Shown here: piece by piece, positions 1 through 15,000 of the stretch
Position numbering within the stretch: the first letter of the stretch is position 1
How the letters are laid out: the number at the start of each line of letters is the position of its first letter
NCBI GenBank assembly: GCA_958510825.1
Contig: OY294047.1
Location: forward strand, 496,001-560,000
Source: Brachypterus glaber
Taxonomy: Eukaryota; Arthropoda; Insecta; Coleoptera; Kateretidae
Direction: 5' to 3'
DNA length: 64,000 nt
The notes under the pieces: generated by a model
The model's database searches: none
Told to the model about the DNA's origin: nothing
Seen by the model: the letters and a program-made list of their open reading frames with translations, nothing else
Position numbers and translations under genes: made by a program

Positions 1-3000
1 CAACGCTCTTATCTACACTTCGACCAAAGAGGCTTGTTTGGCTGCCTGTCTGAATGAGGTAAGTCAAAATATTAGACTCTATAAAATGAAATATTTATCC
101 AATACATACAGATAATGAGACAATTACCAGCTTTATTTTAAATAAATAAACTCAATAATAACCCCTGCGTGGCTTTTACTTTATTGAGTGGATAATTATT
201 TATTTTACCCACTCAACTGTCACTTGTCAAATTAACCTGCTTGGCTAACGCCTCGCAGGTTAATTTTCTCATGGGCAATATCTTACTTTACCCACTAGTA
301 CCATAAATAACTATTATAAAGTCCTGACACCGACAAAGAAAACTATCTAATTTAAAATACTAGGCGCTTTTTTCCGCTGTTGCCATACCTCACATGAGCG
401 ACGTTGCCGATATACATTAAAAGTCCCTAAAGTGTGAGAATAAAATACTCCAAATAGTTATGTAATGCAAGGTTTTGACATTAGATGTCACAATTAAATG
501 ACCTCACATTTTCAAAGAAAATGTTTTTTAAATGTTTGTATAAGTTGGAAGAAAATGGTCTCCATTTAATTAAAACTCAATAACAGAATGGAGGAAGAAT
601 ATTATTAATCCCAACTGGAGAATAACAAAAGGTCTCCAATCTTTTTCTTGGCACAAAAAGTCAGTCTAGTCTAAATTTATTCAATTTTGGTGATATTCAA
701 GACTGTAGCAAGACCAACTGGACCAATCAAATTCTGAGAAAATAAGTCAGATGTTAAACTGGTTAATTTCTATAAAGGCAGTTTTACACTAGCAATAATT
801 TTTCCACTGCAACTCTTCAACTGCAACTCTTCATCTAATAGTCATCTTATAAAAAACAAGATGATAAGAGCTTGACAAACGCGCTTATCTATGAATCTAC
901 TAAGAAGGCTTGTTTGGTCGCTTGTTTAAATGAGGTATGCCAATTAAACAGTGAATACTATCTGTATTGTGCGATTTTATTCCCACAGTGGCTTATACGA
1001 CCAGTAATAATTTGTGTACTCAGAACTCGGAGGGCCTTGTTTATTGGTTACCAGCCGTTTTACCCGTTCTTCCTCCGGCCTAGGGCCTAGGATTATTTTT
1101 CTTGTAATAGCTATTACAAAAAAAACCATAATTAAAAATGAATTAGATTATTAATTTAAAGACTGGTTTAAAGCAGCTCTCTATCCGTACTCACCAAATC
1201 GTTCACTTCTCAAAAAAAAATTCATTGTTTATTATTTTTGATCAGGATTTTATTCTAGGCCTACCAACCTTTTCAGACTCTCAGATCGCTAAAGAGCTCT
1301 CTTATTATGTGATCCACCATGTCGTCCTTTCTCCTAACCCGTGATCATTTAATTTTTATCATCTTTATCTTTATCATTCTCATATTTATAAAACCACATT
1401 TTAAGTCTCAATTTTTCTCCTTCATCTCTGGAAAAAAATATATGTAGGCCCCATTATGAAGAGATATCAAAAAAATACCAAACCAACGAAATTGACAAAC
1501 AAAAATGGATTTTTTAATAAAACTAAGATAACGTGACACCTAAGGGGTATTCTTTTTTACCTCATTGTAGAAATCTCACTCAGATATCTATTTCATGAAT
1601 TCGAGAACGTGTTTGGTTAAAATTGGCAGTTAATTGAGGTAACTCGTGCCAATCATATTTTCTCAATATAAAAGAACGTACCTCTAAAATGACTGGCAAG
1701 TTTGTTTCCTTTTAAAAATTGTCAGGACTAATATTTTTCTATATTAGTGTCCATGTAACAATATTCCAAAATTCAACCATCTACGTTACCGGAATAATAT
1801 TTTAATGTTTAAACTTAATTAATTAATTAATTAATTAATTTATAATGGTCAGCTCAACATTTAGATTACATAAAGAGACAAGTTCTAAAAAGGGAGACAA
1901 AAGTATATTTATTATTATGTTTTAAAATAAAATAATGTATAATTTAGGTATTTATTATCCTTTTTATAATGTTATTTTTACCTAAAATGTGCAATAATTA
2001 TTATACTTTTAGCTCCCTCTGTAGAACTTCTTTCTTTAGATTAGATAATCTAAATGTAGCGTTGCTAAATCATGGCTATGACTTTTGAACAAAGAAAGAT
2101 AGGACTTACGTTTATATAAACATTTCTTCTCGAAATAAAATCTACCTTTTATTTCCAAAGCTTGCAAAGAGGCTAATAAATCACCCTGGGCCTTTTCTGC
2201 TCTAAGTACACAATTTAATTCAAAATTAATACATCGATATGTAGGGAATAATTGAATAAAATGATCAAGAATGTATTTATAAATTTAAATCTATTTGCTA
2301 GCATTCCGCTTGCTAGTTATTTAAATTAGAAGAGCGGAATTTAGCCTTTGCTCGATATTTCTAAAATAATTGACTATTACACTGAAAGAAATTACAATTA
2401 AAAGGTGTAAAAAAATACACTCTATAAATGTGTAATTTTTACACCTTTATATAAATGTACATCAACGTTGATGTGACACTACACACGTGAGGTGATTTTG
2501 ACCTAGAGTGTGTATTTTTACATCCATACCTTCTGCAACAATACACTCGGAGCTCAAGAAATTGTATTTTTATAAACATACCTTGAGCAACAATACACCC
2601 GAAGTGTAAAAATCACACTTCTGATGTACAAGCCAGCCAATCGCGGGCGTTAAGCTAGTCACGTGACTCGAGAAGCCATAATCCCTGCTTCATCGAGTCT
2701 GGTGGCTGTCGACCATTATAATTGTTTACGTTTGTAAGAGCGTACGTATAATTTTGTGTGTGCTAGATTTTTCAAAGAAATAATTGGTAAGTGTTGATTA
2801 AAAGTAAATATTTAAAAAGTGTGATTAATACAATATCCTTAAAACATACATTTTATAATATTTTACTTATTTAGGCGGTAACACTGGCCTGAAAATTTTG
2901 AGTTGTTAAGACTTGTGTATGTTTTCTGTTTCTATTTTATATTGGTACTTTTTGTAGCGCTGATTACTAATATACGTTTTATTTTTCTGTTGCGTAGTTT

Positions 3001-6000
3001 TTCCATAAAACACTATTCATAAAAAACATTCATAATATTGGTGTAAACTTTACACACTGGATGTAAAAATATAATAGACACCGCTTTATATTAACGCTTC
3101 GAGTGTAAATCCACATCAGCAGCAGCTGCAAGTAAATTACCCATGCACGTGGATGTAAAAATTTATCTCAGTGTAGATTATCTATGGTTTACCAAAATCT
3201 ATTGTAATTAGGATCAATACCCTCTATTAAACGCTTAAATTAGTATTCTCAAATAAAGTAATCAAAATAGGAATATTAACAGTTAAAGCAGAATGAAAGA
3301 AAAGTTAACCTCTCTCTCTTTCCACCTTGCAAGCTGGCATCCTCATGAGGATGGAAGATCACTAAATCTTCATTAAGCTAAAAAAAATAATTATTCTGGT
3401 TATCAATTTTTTTGTTTAACCATCTCTTTAACCTTGTTATAAATATTTCTTTTAAGAGCAATAACCTTGTTTTAATCGCTTAAAATTACTATTCTTTATA
3501 ATAAAATTCTTTAAAAGAATACGTCAAATTGTGATTTAAATCACGTCCAAAATTACATTGATTTAAATTGAATCATTTATTATTATTAAACCTCCAGTAA
3601 TTACGCCGAATCATTCTTTTTATTTAAAATCGTTTTTCTACGCTACCATTGTCCGGTGGATATAAATTTTATATTCATTTTGCTATATAAGGAACCTATT
3701 CAACTTGAGAACATTTTGATATTTATAAATTATAATAAAACTAAATTTAAGTACTTTATGCTTTTTCATGTATAACTTAATCATTAAATTAAAAATTATT
3801 ATTATTTTTTTTATACCTTCATCATTATCATTACCAGTCCCAGCTAATTTAAGGCCCACCATCCCACCATATCCTTAACCAATTTTCCTAAAATTTCCAC
3901 AGCCTTAAAATTTATGAGCAGTATTATCCATTCTTGGTCTCTTTGCCTTTCTGTTAGCTCTTAGTTCGCCCTCCAAAATATCTTTAATACGTTCGCTACC
4001 ACGTGTCACATATTGTGACGCGTAAACTCAAGTATAATCGCATAGTGTTCTACACGGATAAAAATTACACAATCACACAATAAGTTATGTAAAATTTCAC
4101 ATAACTTATTGCTGTATTTTTAAAATTTACATAATGTATAATGTACCTTCACATAACTTATTATGTAATTTTTAAGTTTCACATAATATATTATGTAGGA
4201 TTTCGCTTGTGACTTTATCTTAAGGCGCCTTTTCACGGAGCAATTTGTACGCAAGTTTGGTGCCATGCAATTTTGTTGCAAGAATGATTCAGTCACTGCG
4301 CACGCCTTCAGGCAACTTTGATGCTATTTTCGATCCATCAAATTATTAGAACAATTTCTATTTTTCGACGATTTTGATGCAAGATTTATAGTTATTTTCT
4401 TGGTACCAACCTGGAAAAAAGTTACTAAATCGATTTCTTTTTACTAATATAGTAGCAACTGGACTTGTTAATAATTATTATTATTAATAATAGGCCGGGT
4501 CTGTCTAACTAAAACGCTTCCTTCTTCTTCTTCTTCTTCTTCCGTTTTTATTGGCCTTGGTGGTTAACCATATCAGCCAGGGTTGGGTAGTTCTCAGTCG
4601 TTGACAATCCGGGGTTTAATTTTTGTAGGCTTTATAATTTAGAATATGATAGAAATTTAAAAGAATGGATAAATGTAAGCTAAATCTAAGGGTTAAAGCG
4701 GATACTATCTAAGAATTCTATAACATGCTTAACTATTTTAAACGCTTCCTTAAAAAATCAAATGCTAGGTTATGTTTTCGTCAAATGCAGAGACACGTCA
4801 AACTTGTCTGGTCGGCAGCATTGTTTAACTTGCAATATATAGCGTCAAACTTGCGTAGAACTTGCTCCGTGAAAAGGCAAATGAATGTGTAATTGTCCTC
4901 ATGCTATATCTGGCAGCAAACTTGCGTATAAATTGATCCGTGAAAAGGCGCCTTTACGATTATATTTTTAATATTCTCATTTCAAAGGACTTTTTCCCCT
5001 TTTTTTTATTAATTTTATAGTTTACGTCACTACTGAACAGACTCAAAACAAGATTTATCACTCGATTAATAAGATATATTACTTAATTAATACCTCGATA
5101 CGCTAACCTGGTTCACATATAAATTTTAGCTGATAATTACCTATTTTTTTCATAAAGTCACAAGTTGCGAGCCTTAACTAATTACTACTAATTAAAGAAC
5201 GTGTAAAAATCAGTAAAAAACTCGTTTTAATCGTTAATCAGTACAAAATCTAGGAGATTTAATCTCATTTTAGCTTCATTTCACCTGCAGTTCGCTCGAA
5301 TAAAGTCATTTTCTAATGATAAGGCCGCTCTTACATTATCAGATTTTGGCGAAATGCAGGACGAAATTAACCAATAGAATCTCTAAATTTTATTTTCGGT
5401 GCATTTGATTGGCCAATTTTGTTTTGCTACAACTTGCATCACCATCATACCAAAATGTTAAACATTAAGACTATTCGTGATTTACACAAAAAATTTGAAT
5501 ATTTTTACACGCGGACGACCTGTCTTTTATTTAAATGCCGCACTTTTTAAAATCGTTCTATACCAGAAATTTCCTTTTAAACGGTGTCTCACACTTTAAA
5601 GTTGATGCTCTGTGAGACGAGATATTTAAATTCAAAAATTCAACTAACTTAACGTCAGCTGATGACCAAATTATATCTTGCTTTTCATCTCAGTCCAGTC
5701 CAGTCAAATAACGAGAAATTCCTATGTTAAATTTCAATAAATGTAGTGGATAGTAACAGAATACTCCTGTTAGTTTAAGAAGTGTCCGCTATTTTGAGTT
5801 TTAGGGGTGAGTGCGGTTATCTCGCTAAATATGCATCTTACGATAAAAATGCATACAACCAATTTTGTTAGGGATGAAATTTTCAACAATTTTTGTTTGG
5901 ATCATTTGCTTGATACAGGGTGATCCATAACTGGCATGCCAAAATTTAAGAGGTGATTCTAGATCCAAAAATATAAAAAAAGTTCCTATAAAGGTTGGTC

Positions 6001-9000
6001 CGGAAATGAGCCCTAAGGGATCTAGGGCCCTTTAAAATTGTAATAAAAATAAGGTTTTTAATTAATAACTCGGGTACCGTTTAAGCTAGAGCGGCGAGCT
6101 TTTGCATGTATACTAGTATTAATAAGGGCAATAAGTTTATGTTAATTCATTTTTTTAATTTATCCAGAGGCGTGCCCAGACGGACAAAATATATGAGGCT
6201 TAAAACATTTTTGCCCCAAACTTTTCTATGTGTATGTTTCTTGGATTTGTTGTAAAAAATATAGATTTCTAGAGTAAAAATACATATAAAATATCATATA
6301 GTGTAACACTGTAGGAGCAACCGTTATCAAAAAAAAAATGCAATTAAGAGGAAGTAACATTTTGTGCCACCAAAAACGTTACTTTTTAAAAGGCTATTAC
6401 TCCTTTAATATTAAATTTAGGTGTTTTGGTGTATAATACTTTTTTGCTCAGTTTTAAATGAAGAATCACCCTGCAGCATTAAAATTTTATTGGTGCTTTT
6501 TTTTGTTCCCCATTCAATACGTCATCTTCGAAGGGCCGTAGCTCCCTTAGGGCTCATTTCCGGACGAACCTTTATAGAAACTTTTTTTCATATTTTTGGA
6601 TGTAGAATCACCTCGGTACGCGAGTTCTGGAACAGGCTGTATATTAATAACAATCAGCCAAACTATTCATCGGAGGATAGGTTATGAGCAAACTTGTAGC
6701 TCTTGAATTTCTCTATAAGTTTTATATATTATGCATTTTCATAAGTATTTTGTTACGGTTACAGTGGGCGCTGAAAGTCGAGTTGCGCCCTCTGTAACCG
6801 TACTAGAGTACCTATAAAATTTTATAATATATGAATTATAGAGAATTTCAAGAGCTACAAGTTTGTTCATCACCAATTTTATCGTCCGATGAATAATTTG
6901 GCTAAAAAATTAAAAAAAAACAATTTCACCTCCAACATGGCGTTTTTTGAATTTTGAATTAAAAAGATGATCCAAACAAAAATTGTTGGAAACTTACTCC
7001 TTAACAAAATTGCTTATATATGCATTTTTATCGTAAGATCCATATTTAGCAACTCACCCCTAAAATTCAAGATATCGGACACCCCTTAAGCAAATCTTCC
7101 GGTGAAAAACTAATAGGTGTGTTCTGTTACCATCCACTACTACCCTTTAAAATATCAACCCGTGTACATTTATTACAATTTACATTTATTATTTGACTGG
7201 ACTAAATCGTATATAGCTAAATTTTTAAATTTAAATATATCGGCTGACAGTATGACACCCCCATTTGAAATAAAATTTCAAGATTTTAAAAATCAACTAT
7301 TTTTATTTTCTTTTTATTTTTCAAAACAGTATCTTTTCAAAAAAACTAACATTGAATTTTCATTTTAGCATCGCTTCACCTGTCGATCGGTCGAATACAA
7401 CTACGTCACCTTACAATGCCAACTTAGTGACACAGACAGGCGTACCACCGGTCAGTTCGTGCAGTTTATAGACGCCCAAGGCGTCGACTACTTCGAGAAT
7501 TTGTGTCTGAAAGGCAACCAGGCTTGCAAGGGCAACAGGATCTACCAAACGCCGAAAATTGGAGTTGCGGACGACAAAGTTGCACAGTATGCATCTCTTC
7601 ATTATTACACAGGTAAAAATTACTATTCATTAAATTTTTATTGTTTTGTGCTCCTCCAAAAATCATCCTAGACAAAAAATTCTTTTATATAAATTTGTTT
7701 CATGAAAAAATAAGCAACTTTCTTTTTTTTTTTTAATTTCCGTCTGTCTGTCTGATGTCACGTTTTTTGTAGACACGAAAACTCAAGAACGAATAATCCG
7801 ATCGACTTGAAATTTTCAGGAAAAATCAAGTTCTACGAGGGGAAGATCCCTGTTGTTCTTGAAAGTAATCCCCCCAAAAACAAAAAAGTTATGGGGGGTT
7901 AAACTTTTAAAAAAATCAAAAAAATCTGAAAGAAAATTCCGATTAACGTAACTTTTTCAGGAAAAATTATTATAATCCCCCCAAAAACAAAAAAGTTATG
8001 AAAAAAAAATTAAAAAAAGTATAATTTTCATTTTATTTTTGTTTTTTTTTTCAAAAAGAAAACTTAAATAAAATTTAAAAAAAAAATAAAGTTTGAATTA
8101 TTTTTGCATTATTTTTAAATTTTTGTTTTTCAAAAAGATTTTTTTTTAATGTACTTTTTTTATTTATTTTTTTTTTTTGAAAATTATTTGGAAAAATGCA
8201 ATATACCATTTACTGTGAATAATATATAATGGAATGCGTAGCATAACATATCTTCACGGCTTGTTTAATGTTTTCACAGATAAAGAACTCCAAGTAACGA
8301 GCGAAGCGGCCTGCCGTCTCGCCTGCGAAATAGAAAACGAATTTCTATGCCGCTCATTTCTATACAAAGGACCACCGCAGGGTTCTCAATACAACTGTCA
8401 ACTGTTCCATCTCGACCATAAAACACTGCCTGATGGGCCCAGCACATACCTCAACGCTGAAAGACCTCTAATTGATAATGGCGAGAGGATAGGAAGTTAT
8501 TTTGAAAATAGTTGTGAGAGTAAGTAGACTTTTTGTTAATTGTTTCAATTAATCCCTAGTAGAAATTTAACGTTAGAATAACGTTTTTCTAACGTTAGAA
8601 AACTGTATAAAAGAACGTTATAAAATATGTGCAAATGTCCCGCTTTTTAACGTTAGAATCAAACGTTAGTTACAAACTTTAATCTAACGTTACATTTTTA
8701 AGTTAGAAATACGTTATAAGTGCGTTTAATTTCTAACTTTCGGAGGGGGCGTGGCCAACTAGGAAATTTCTACCTGCATCATAAAATGGCAGCTGGGGAC
8801 AAATTTATTCATATAAATAAATCTTAATATATTTTAGCAATCATAATATTTTTAAACTTAATTTCGTTACATTTATTTATAAAATAGCCTTCTTTTTAGG
8901 TGGCCCTAAATATTTTTCGTGTAATATCCTGTTATACTTCGATAAATACGTTTACCTCTCAGAAAAACTTTATATTTAGTTAGTTAATATTTATTTATAC

Positions 9001-12000
9001 ATTCAGTATCTTAAAATATTTTTTCAATTCTAGTACAGCGTTGCCAGACTTACTATAATTTTGACGTTTGGGGGATATTTTTTAAAACGTATTATAGAAA
9101 TAATGAATAATTATCAAACCTAGGCACATAGCTGTCTGAAATGAGTATTTTCTAGTATAGCTTACGTATTAATAATGGAAATTTAAAAAATATTTAAAGT
9201 TATAATAAGGTTAGAAAAAGGTTAGAATTTAGTTAGAAAACTAACTTTAGATTTATGTATTTTATAACGTTTTTGTTAAACGTTAGTTTTTAAGGTTAGA
9301 TTTATATATTTATAACGTTTTGGCATAACGTTTGAGACTAAACATAAAAATGTCACTAATCTAATGTTATGCTAAGTTAGATTTATGTACTTTTCTACCA
9401 GGGATAATAACCATACTATATTTCTCTTGCATATTTCTGTGCTCTCAAAACGAATTTGACAACGAAAAAGCTAGCTGGCCCCCAAAATACCTCGCTAAAA
9501 GTGACTTCAGTCAGATTTGCTCGACATTCAACGAACTAATAACTCTTCTCTCTAGAATAGGTATTTCATTTGTAAAAACTGAAAAAAACGTAGTCAACAT
9601 ATACATTTGTCTGTCTTACTCGCACAGCTTTGTTCTAACAGAGACAACAATAACAGTTACTGGTAATTGTTATTGTTTAGGCCTGAATATACCTACTATT
9701 TGTTTACAAACAAACCGGTAACGGTATGCGTATTCTAGAGAGAAGAGTTGTTAGTTCGTTGTCGACATTCTAGTCAAAAGTTTATAAGGACACAACTCCC
9801 AAAAATCAATAGTTTAGGGCCTAAATCACTTTGAAAATCTCGAAAACCGCAATGCATCTACTTAACTGTCTTTTGAAAAAGGCGTTTGGGTTCGATTTGG
9901 CGTTATTTTGGATATGTTCGTTTTCGACTTTTTGATCAAAAGTGATTTAAGGCACAGCTCTCAAAATTTAATAGTTTACGTGCTAACGAACTTTGAAGAT
10001 CTTGAGCTAGCTCTTAGGGTACAGTATTTTTTATTGCAGTTTTTTGAAAAAGTTATCGGGTCAGCATAATTTTTCACTGTCAAAAGCGTTTTCATCAAAC
10101 AAAAATACAGTCTGATTAATAGTAATTAATTTAATTTTTTTGTGGGCCTGTGTATTTTTTAACTGAAACTATTACAATTTCATTGCAGGGTCATCCTCTG
10201 TTGTCAATATAAATAAAGGAGGAGCCCTTATTTCAAAGAAACATTATCAAATTACTCATCTACTACCTAGTTTACTAGTAGTATACATTAAATAGTTTTA
10301 GATTTATTCAAAGCATTGAAATGCAAAATAGCAACTTAAATAATTCATTGATTTAAACCTAAGATGTGCATGTATTTCCCCTTTTTAGCAAACTAATCGT
10401 CTTTATTTCTCCTTTCCCAGAACCTCTAGCTAGTAATGCTGGTGAGCCATCAGATAATAGTTTACCAGTCCTATTTGAACCAACAGAAATAAGGGAGATT
10501 TGAAAAATTTCACCGTGTGACATTATGATCTCAAAATATTATTCCTTCAGAGCTACATTAAGCCTGTATGAATTTGAATGAAATCGAGATTTGCGTTTTT
10601 AAAATACGATAATACCAGATCGTGAACTCGTGAAATGTACTATTTTTTTCTTAATTAGAAAATATATTTCTTTACGATATTTTTTTAATTATCAATACAA
10701 AAGTGAACTCCTACTGTAAAATAAACAAAAAAGAAGCAAAACTTTGTTAAAAACGAGTTAAAAAAATAAACAATTTTCCTTTTTTATTTTATTTTCTGTA
10801 ATTTGTTTTAAAACTGCTTACGAATCAAGGTATCAGGTGTCTTATTTTAAGGAAAACTTTTTAACATATGCTTTAAAAAGCATATGTATGTTTAGAGCGT
10901 TTTTTAAGGAAATGTACTAGGAGTGCCAAAAACTACATAGTAGTAGTAGTAGTAAGGGTGGGGAGGCTACAAGCCAGGCAACTAGGCCATTATGGCCCTT
11001 TTTGCCAGCCCCGAGCTGTCCCAGCCACACATCTACCCTACTCCCTGCCTAAACCTGCCGGACCTCCTTATAAAGGTCGCGATATCTGTCCAGGCAAGGG
11101 TACGCAACTCCTCTCTTCGGAGAGTTGCCACTCCGAAGATCTCCTGTCGTATTCTGCCGAACCGATCGCATTGTCCTAGGAAATGGAAGGACGATTCTTC
11201 GTCTATCCCGCAACCCGAACAGACGGGGTCGTTACCAACCTTCATCTTGAACAGGTGCCTTCCTAGTCCACCAAAAACTACATAACTTCCCAGTTGGGTA
11301 CTGGGTGTCCACGATTATTTGCTATAACTTTTTAAAAAATAGAGATAATCTCTTCAAATTTGGAAAGTACCTTCTTATATTAGCAAATAGTTCGTGAAAA
11401 CAAAGTTTTTACATCGGCACTTAGTGCTACTAAGAGTGCCGATGTATTGAAATCTTCGCCGAAAAGTCAAAATCTTTGACCACGTTTTTTTCACATTTCT
11501 CGACGTTTTAGACCATACGAAATCAGTAAAAAAAATTTTTGCGGTTTTTTGCACATTGGGGGTAATGGGATAAAAATAGGGTATAACTCCTATTTTTAGC
11601 GTTTTTTGTTTATAATTAAGGCAATTATTATTGTATTTGGTTAATTTTGCACTTATATAAAAGATAATTTTAAATTGGTCAAAAAATATTATAAACAACG
11701 TTTTCCTAAAACGCATTGTTTCAAGATATTGGCGTTTAAAGCAGTAAAAGGTTTTTTTAGCATATCTCACATATTTATAACCCGATTTCAAAAAATTATA
11801 TTTTAAATAAAAGCTCTTTTTAAGCCCTATAAAAAATGTTATATACAGTTTTTTGCCAGAATATAATGTTTTAAAGATACATAATTTAAAATCAAACAAA
11901 ACACCTAGTTTGAAATTTGCAAACTAGATGGCTCTAGTGTACAATAGTGCCGATGTTGGATGCTTGCAACGTTTCATCTAGTTCTATATTAAATCATGTA

Positions 12001-15000
12001 CGAGTTATGTAGTTTTTGACACATTTACTTAAGAAACGCTCTGTGTGTTTGTCTTTCCCCTTTTTAGCAAACTAATAGTCTTCATTTCTGTTTTCCTAGA
12101 ACCTCTACCTGGTGCTGCGGGTTTGCCATCAGATAATAGTCTACCCGTCGTATTTGAAGCCACTGAAGATCCAACTCTGAACAATCTTACCAGAGCCGAT
12201 CTCAACTGTGATAAAACAGGGACATGTTATGATGGTGAGTACTTGGAGTCTATACTGTTTTAATGGAGCCTATGAAGTTTACAGTGAGACAAAAAGTCTA
12301 AGAGCTGGTGACCATTTCTATATCATTATTTTCTCCCAGCTGTATATTATATATGTTTATATGCTTTTTATCGTAATGTTGTTAAGTCGAATAGGCTTGC
12401 CCCCCTCCCCCTATCAAAAATCATGCGGGCGCCCTTGTTTAGAGAATATAATTTATATATATGCGGTATGCTGTACTGATAAGTGAAATTACCTTACCCC
12501 TTCGATGGTTTTTTTTACCCCTCTTTTCTCTAATCTAAAATCGTGCTTATTGTTTGCTTTTTAATTTAAAAAATATAATTTATTTGTGGATTAATACGTT
12601 ATAATTAAGAGGTTTTCTCTCCCTAAATATCAATTCGTGATACTAGGTTAGGTACCGGTGGTTTTTTTTAAATTTTACTCCAATTTTTGGAAAATGCAAC
12701 TCCTGCTAAAGCAGTCGTTGCATTTTCGTCATTGGGATTAATATTTGTAAAATTTATGTAAAAAAAACACCGATACCTAACCTAAGTCAATTTTTTGTGG
12801 TAACGCCGGTTAACCAGTATGTTACTCTTTCTCTGTCTAATTGATGAGTTAAAAAGAGAGAGAAATACATATTCCCCTAACTTGGTTAGTAACCGCTGCT
12901 CCACAAAAAATTGGCACTAGTATCACTTATGATATTACCCCTGATAATACAACTAACGTGAATTGTCAGTAGATACGTAAAACTTGACGTTTCTACTTTA
13001 GTGGTCATGCAGAAAATTAATAGTTATTTATCATACTGCTTGAGCGATCTTTGTATAATTTAGACCAGTAGCAATGCTTCTGAAAAATAAGAAAAAACTA
13101 TAATTTAAAAATTATTCATAAAAATAATATTCAAGGGCCTATTAGTGTTAGTTGGTGCAAATAGTATTTGAAGATAATTATATCTCATTTGCAATGTTTC
13201 TTCGAACGACTATACTCCTTCCAATTATGCAAGATAGTATTTTAAAATTCTCGCGATTTTTAAGCTACATCATTGGTTAAAAACTCGTACCTTTTAACAT
13301 ATAAAATATAAAATATTGTGACATTTTTTGTCTATAACAATAATTGACGGTCGTTAAAGCTAATAAAAGAAGAGAAAGTTACATAAAAAAATGTTATTTT
13401 GTATGGTATTGAAAAAAGTACTTTTTTGGTTTATTCTTCATACACTCACACTAAATTAGCATATTCTACATATTGTACAAACGTAAATTATATTGAACAC
13501 AAGGAAAACATCAAATTTTTAGGTTACAATTAAAACTTAAGGCCTATCCAGAGGCTCGCATAACAACCATTACAAGATACATGACGACACATCAAGCCAA
13601 TCCATCGCATTCTTATGTACTATTCTTGTTATGCGAGTCTTTGGATAGGCCCTTTCCAGGAAAACAGTACCGACATCTGTAAAATTTTTGATACACTACG
13701 ATTTATGCATAATTATGCAATTTACGCGCTTGATGGTGTGAAACGGGCCGCGTCCTTTACTTACTTGCATAACTGGACGGAGTATAGACTATGTTGGTAA
13801 ATTTGCTTTGACAAAGTTTCTTTAGTTTCACCCACATACACAATAAAAGTTACTGATTATGATCTAGTAAACACTTATTATTCTGTGTTTGAAACATTTC
13901 TGTACCATTAGGTGAATAAAATACATTCAAAATTAGCATACTTGACATCCTAAAATGGTAGCCTACTACTTCTAGTACATAATATGTGGCCTTTATGTAG
14001 TTCAGATCCTATTGTTATTGTCCAAAGAACTTGGCTTCCCTGTAAAAAAAAACAAGTAGAGACCAGTAGAAAACGAATCGAAATCTACTGGATCCTACTG
14101 GTCTCTACTTGCTTTTTTTAACATTCTAATCAAGCGAAAAAACGAACTTTAAAAAGAAAATTCTTCATAAAATATATGAAAAAAGTTTCAAGAAGTAGGT
14201 ATAGGTATCAAAATGCCTCCTAGGGAGCCACATTTTTCTAAATGAGCGATATTTATGTAATATCTCTGCTGAAGACATGAGGACGTTGTTTATTATAATT
14301 ATGAAACAAAAGGCGTCGAAAAACGTATGTACCTGGAGGTTTTTCAATTTCTAGGTTTAAAAAAGAGAATATTGATTTTGCATTCAAAAATAGCCCCTAT
14401 ATATTTCCTTAAAACCTATCCACGGTGAGATTGGACTTACTTTTAATCACAAATGTAATCATTCTTAGTTTTTTTTAAATTGATTTGGGGACATCACCTG
14501 ATTATTTTAGGAGCAAAACGAAAAAAATCGTCGGCGCGATTTTTAGGATAATATGGTTTTCAATTGTTTTCATATTTTTTTAGTTTTTTTTTTTATTTTT
14601 ATTTCTTAAGCAATTTTGTAGAATATTGTTTTTATTTTCATTTCCTTCTAAGATATTTAAAATTGACAATTCTCATTTTTTAATCATAAAATAAACTCTT
14701 TCGATATCCTTAATAAAAATTAAACATACACTGATAAAAATATAATCACAAATGAAAATCGATTTTTCTTAAAAAGTGCGCCGAGGATTTTATCGTTTTG
14801 CTCCTAAATAATCAGGATGTCCCGAAATCAATTTCTAAAAAAAAACTAAGAGAGATTATATTCCTGATTAAGAGTGAGTCCAAGCTCGCCGTGAATCACC
14901 TGTATATTGATACCCCATAGCGTCTTGAAAAAAAATTCTACTAGAAGCTGGGCACTCAAGCAGTTAATGAAAATTAGTACGAATCTAATTGTAAATTTGT

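Noticed and set aside
6421..6687. 88-codon frame inside the TTAA element
   Set aside because: Lies across inverted-repeat arms, no transposase-like motifs, AT-type composition.
11375..11899. 174-codon antisense frame
   Set aside because: Spans the inverted-repeat element and flanking DNA, has AT-driven composition and no domain or splice support.
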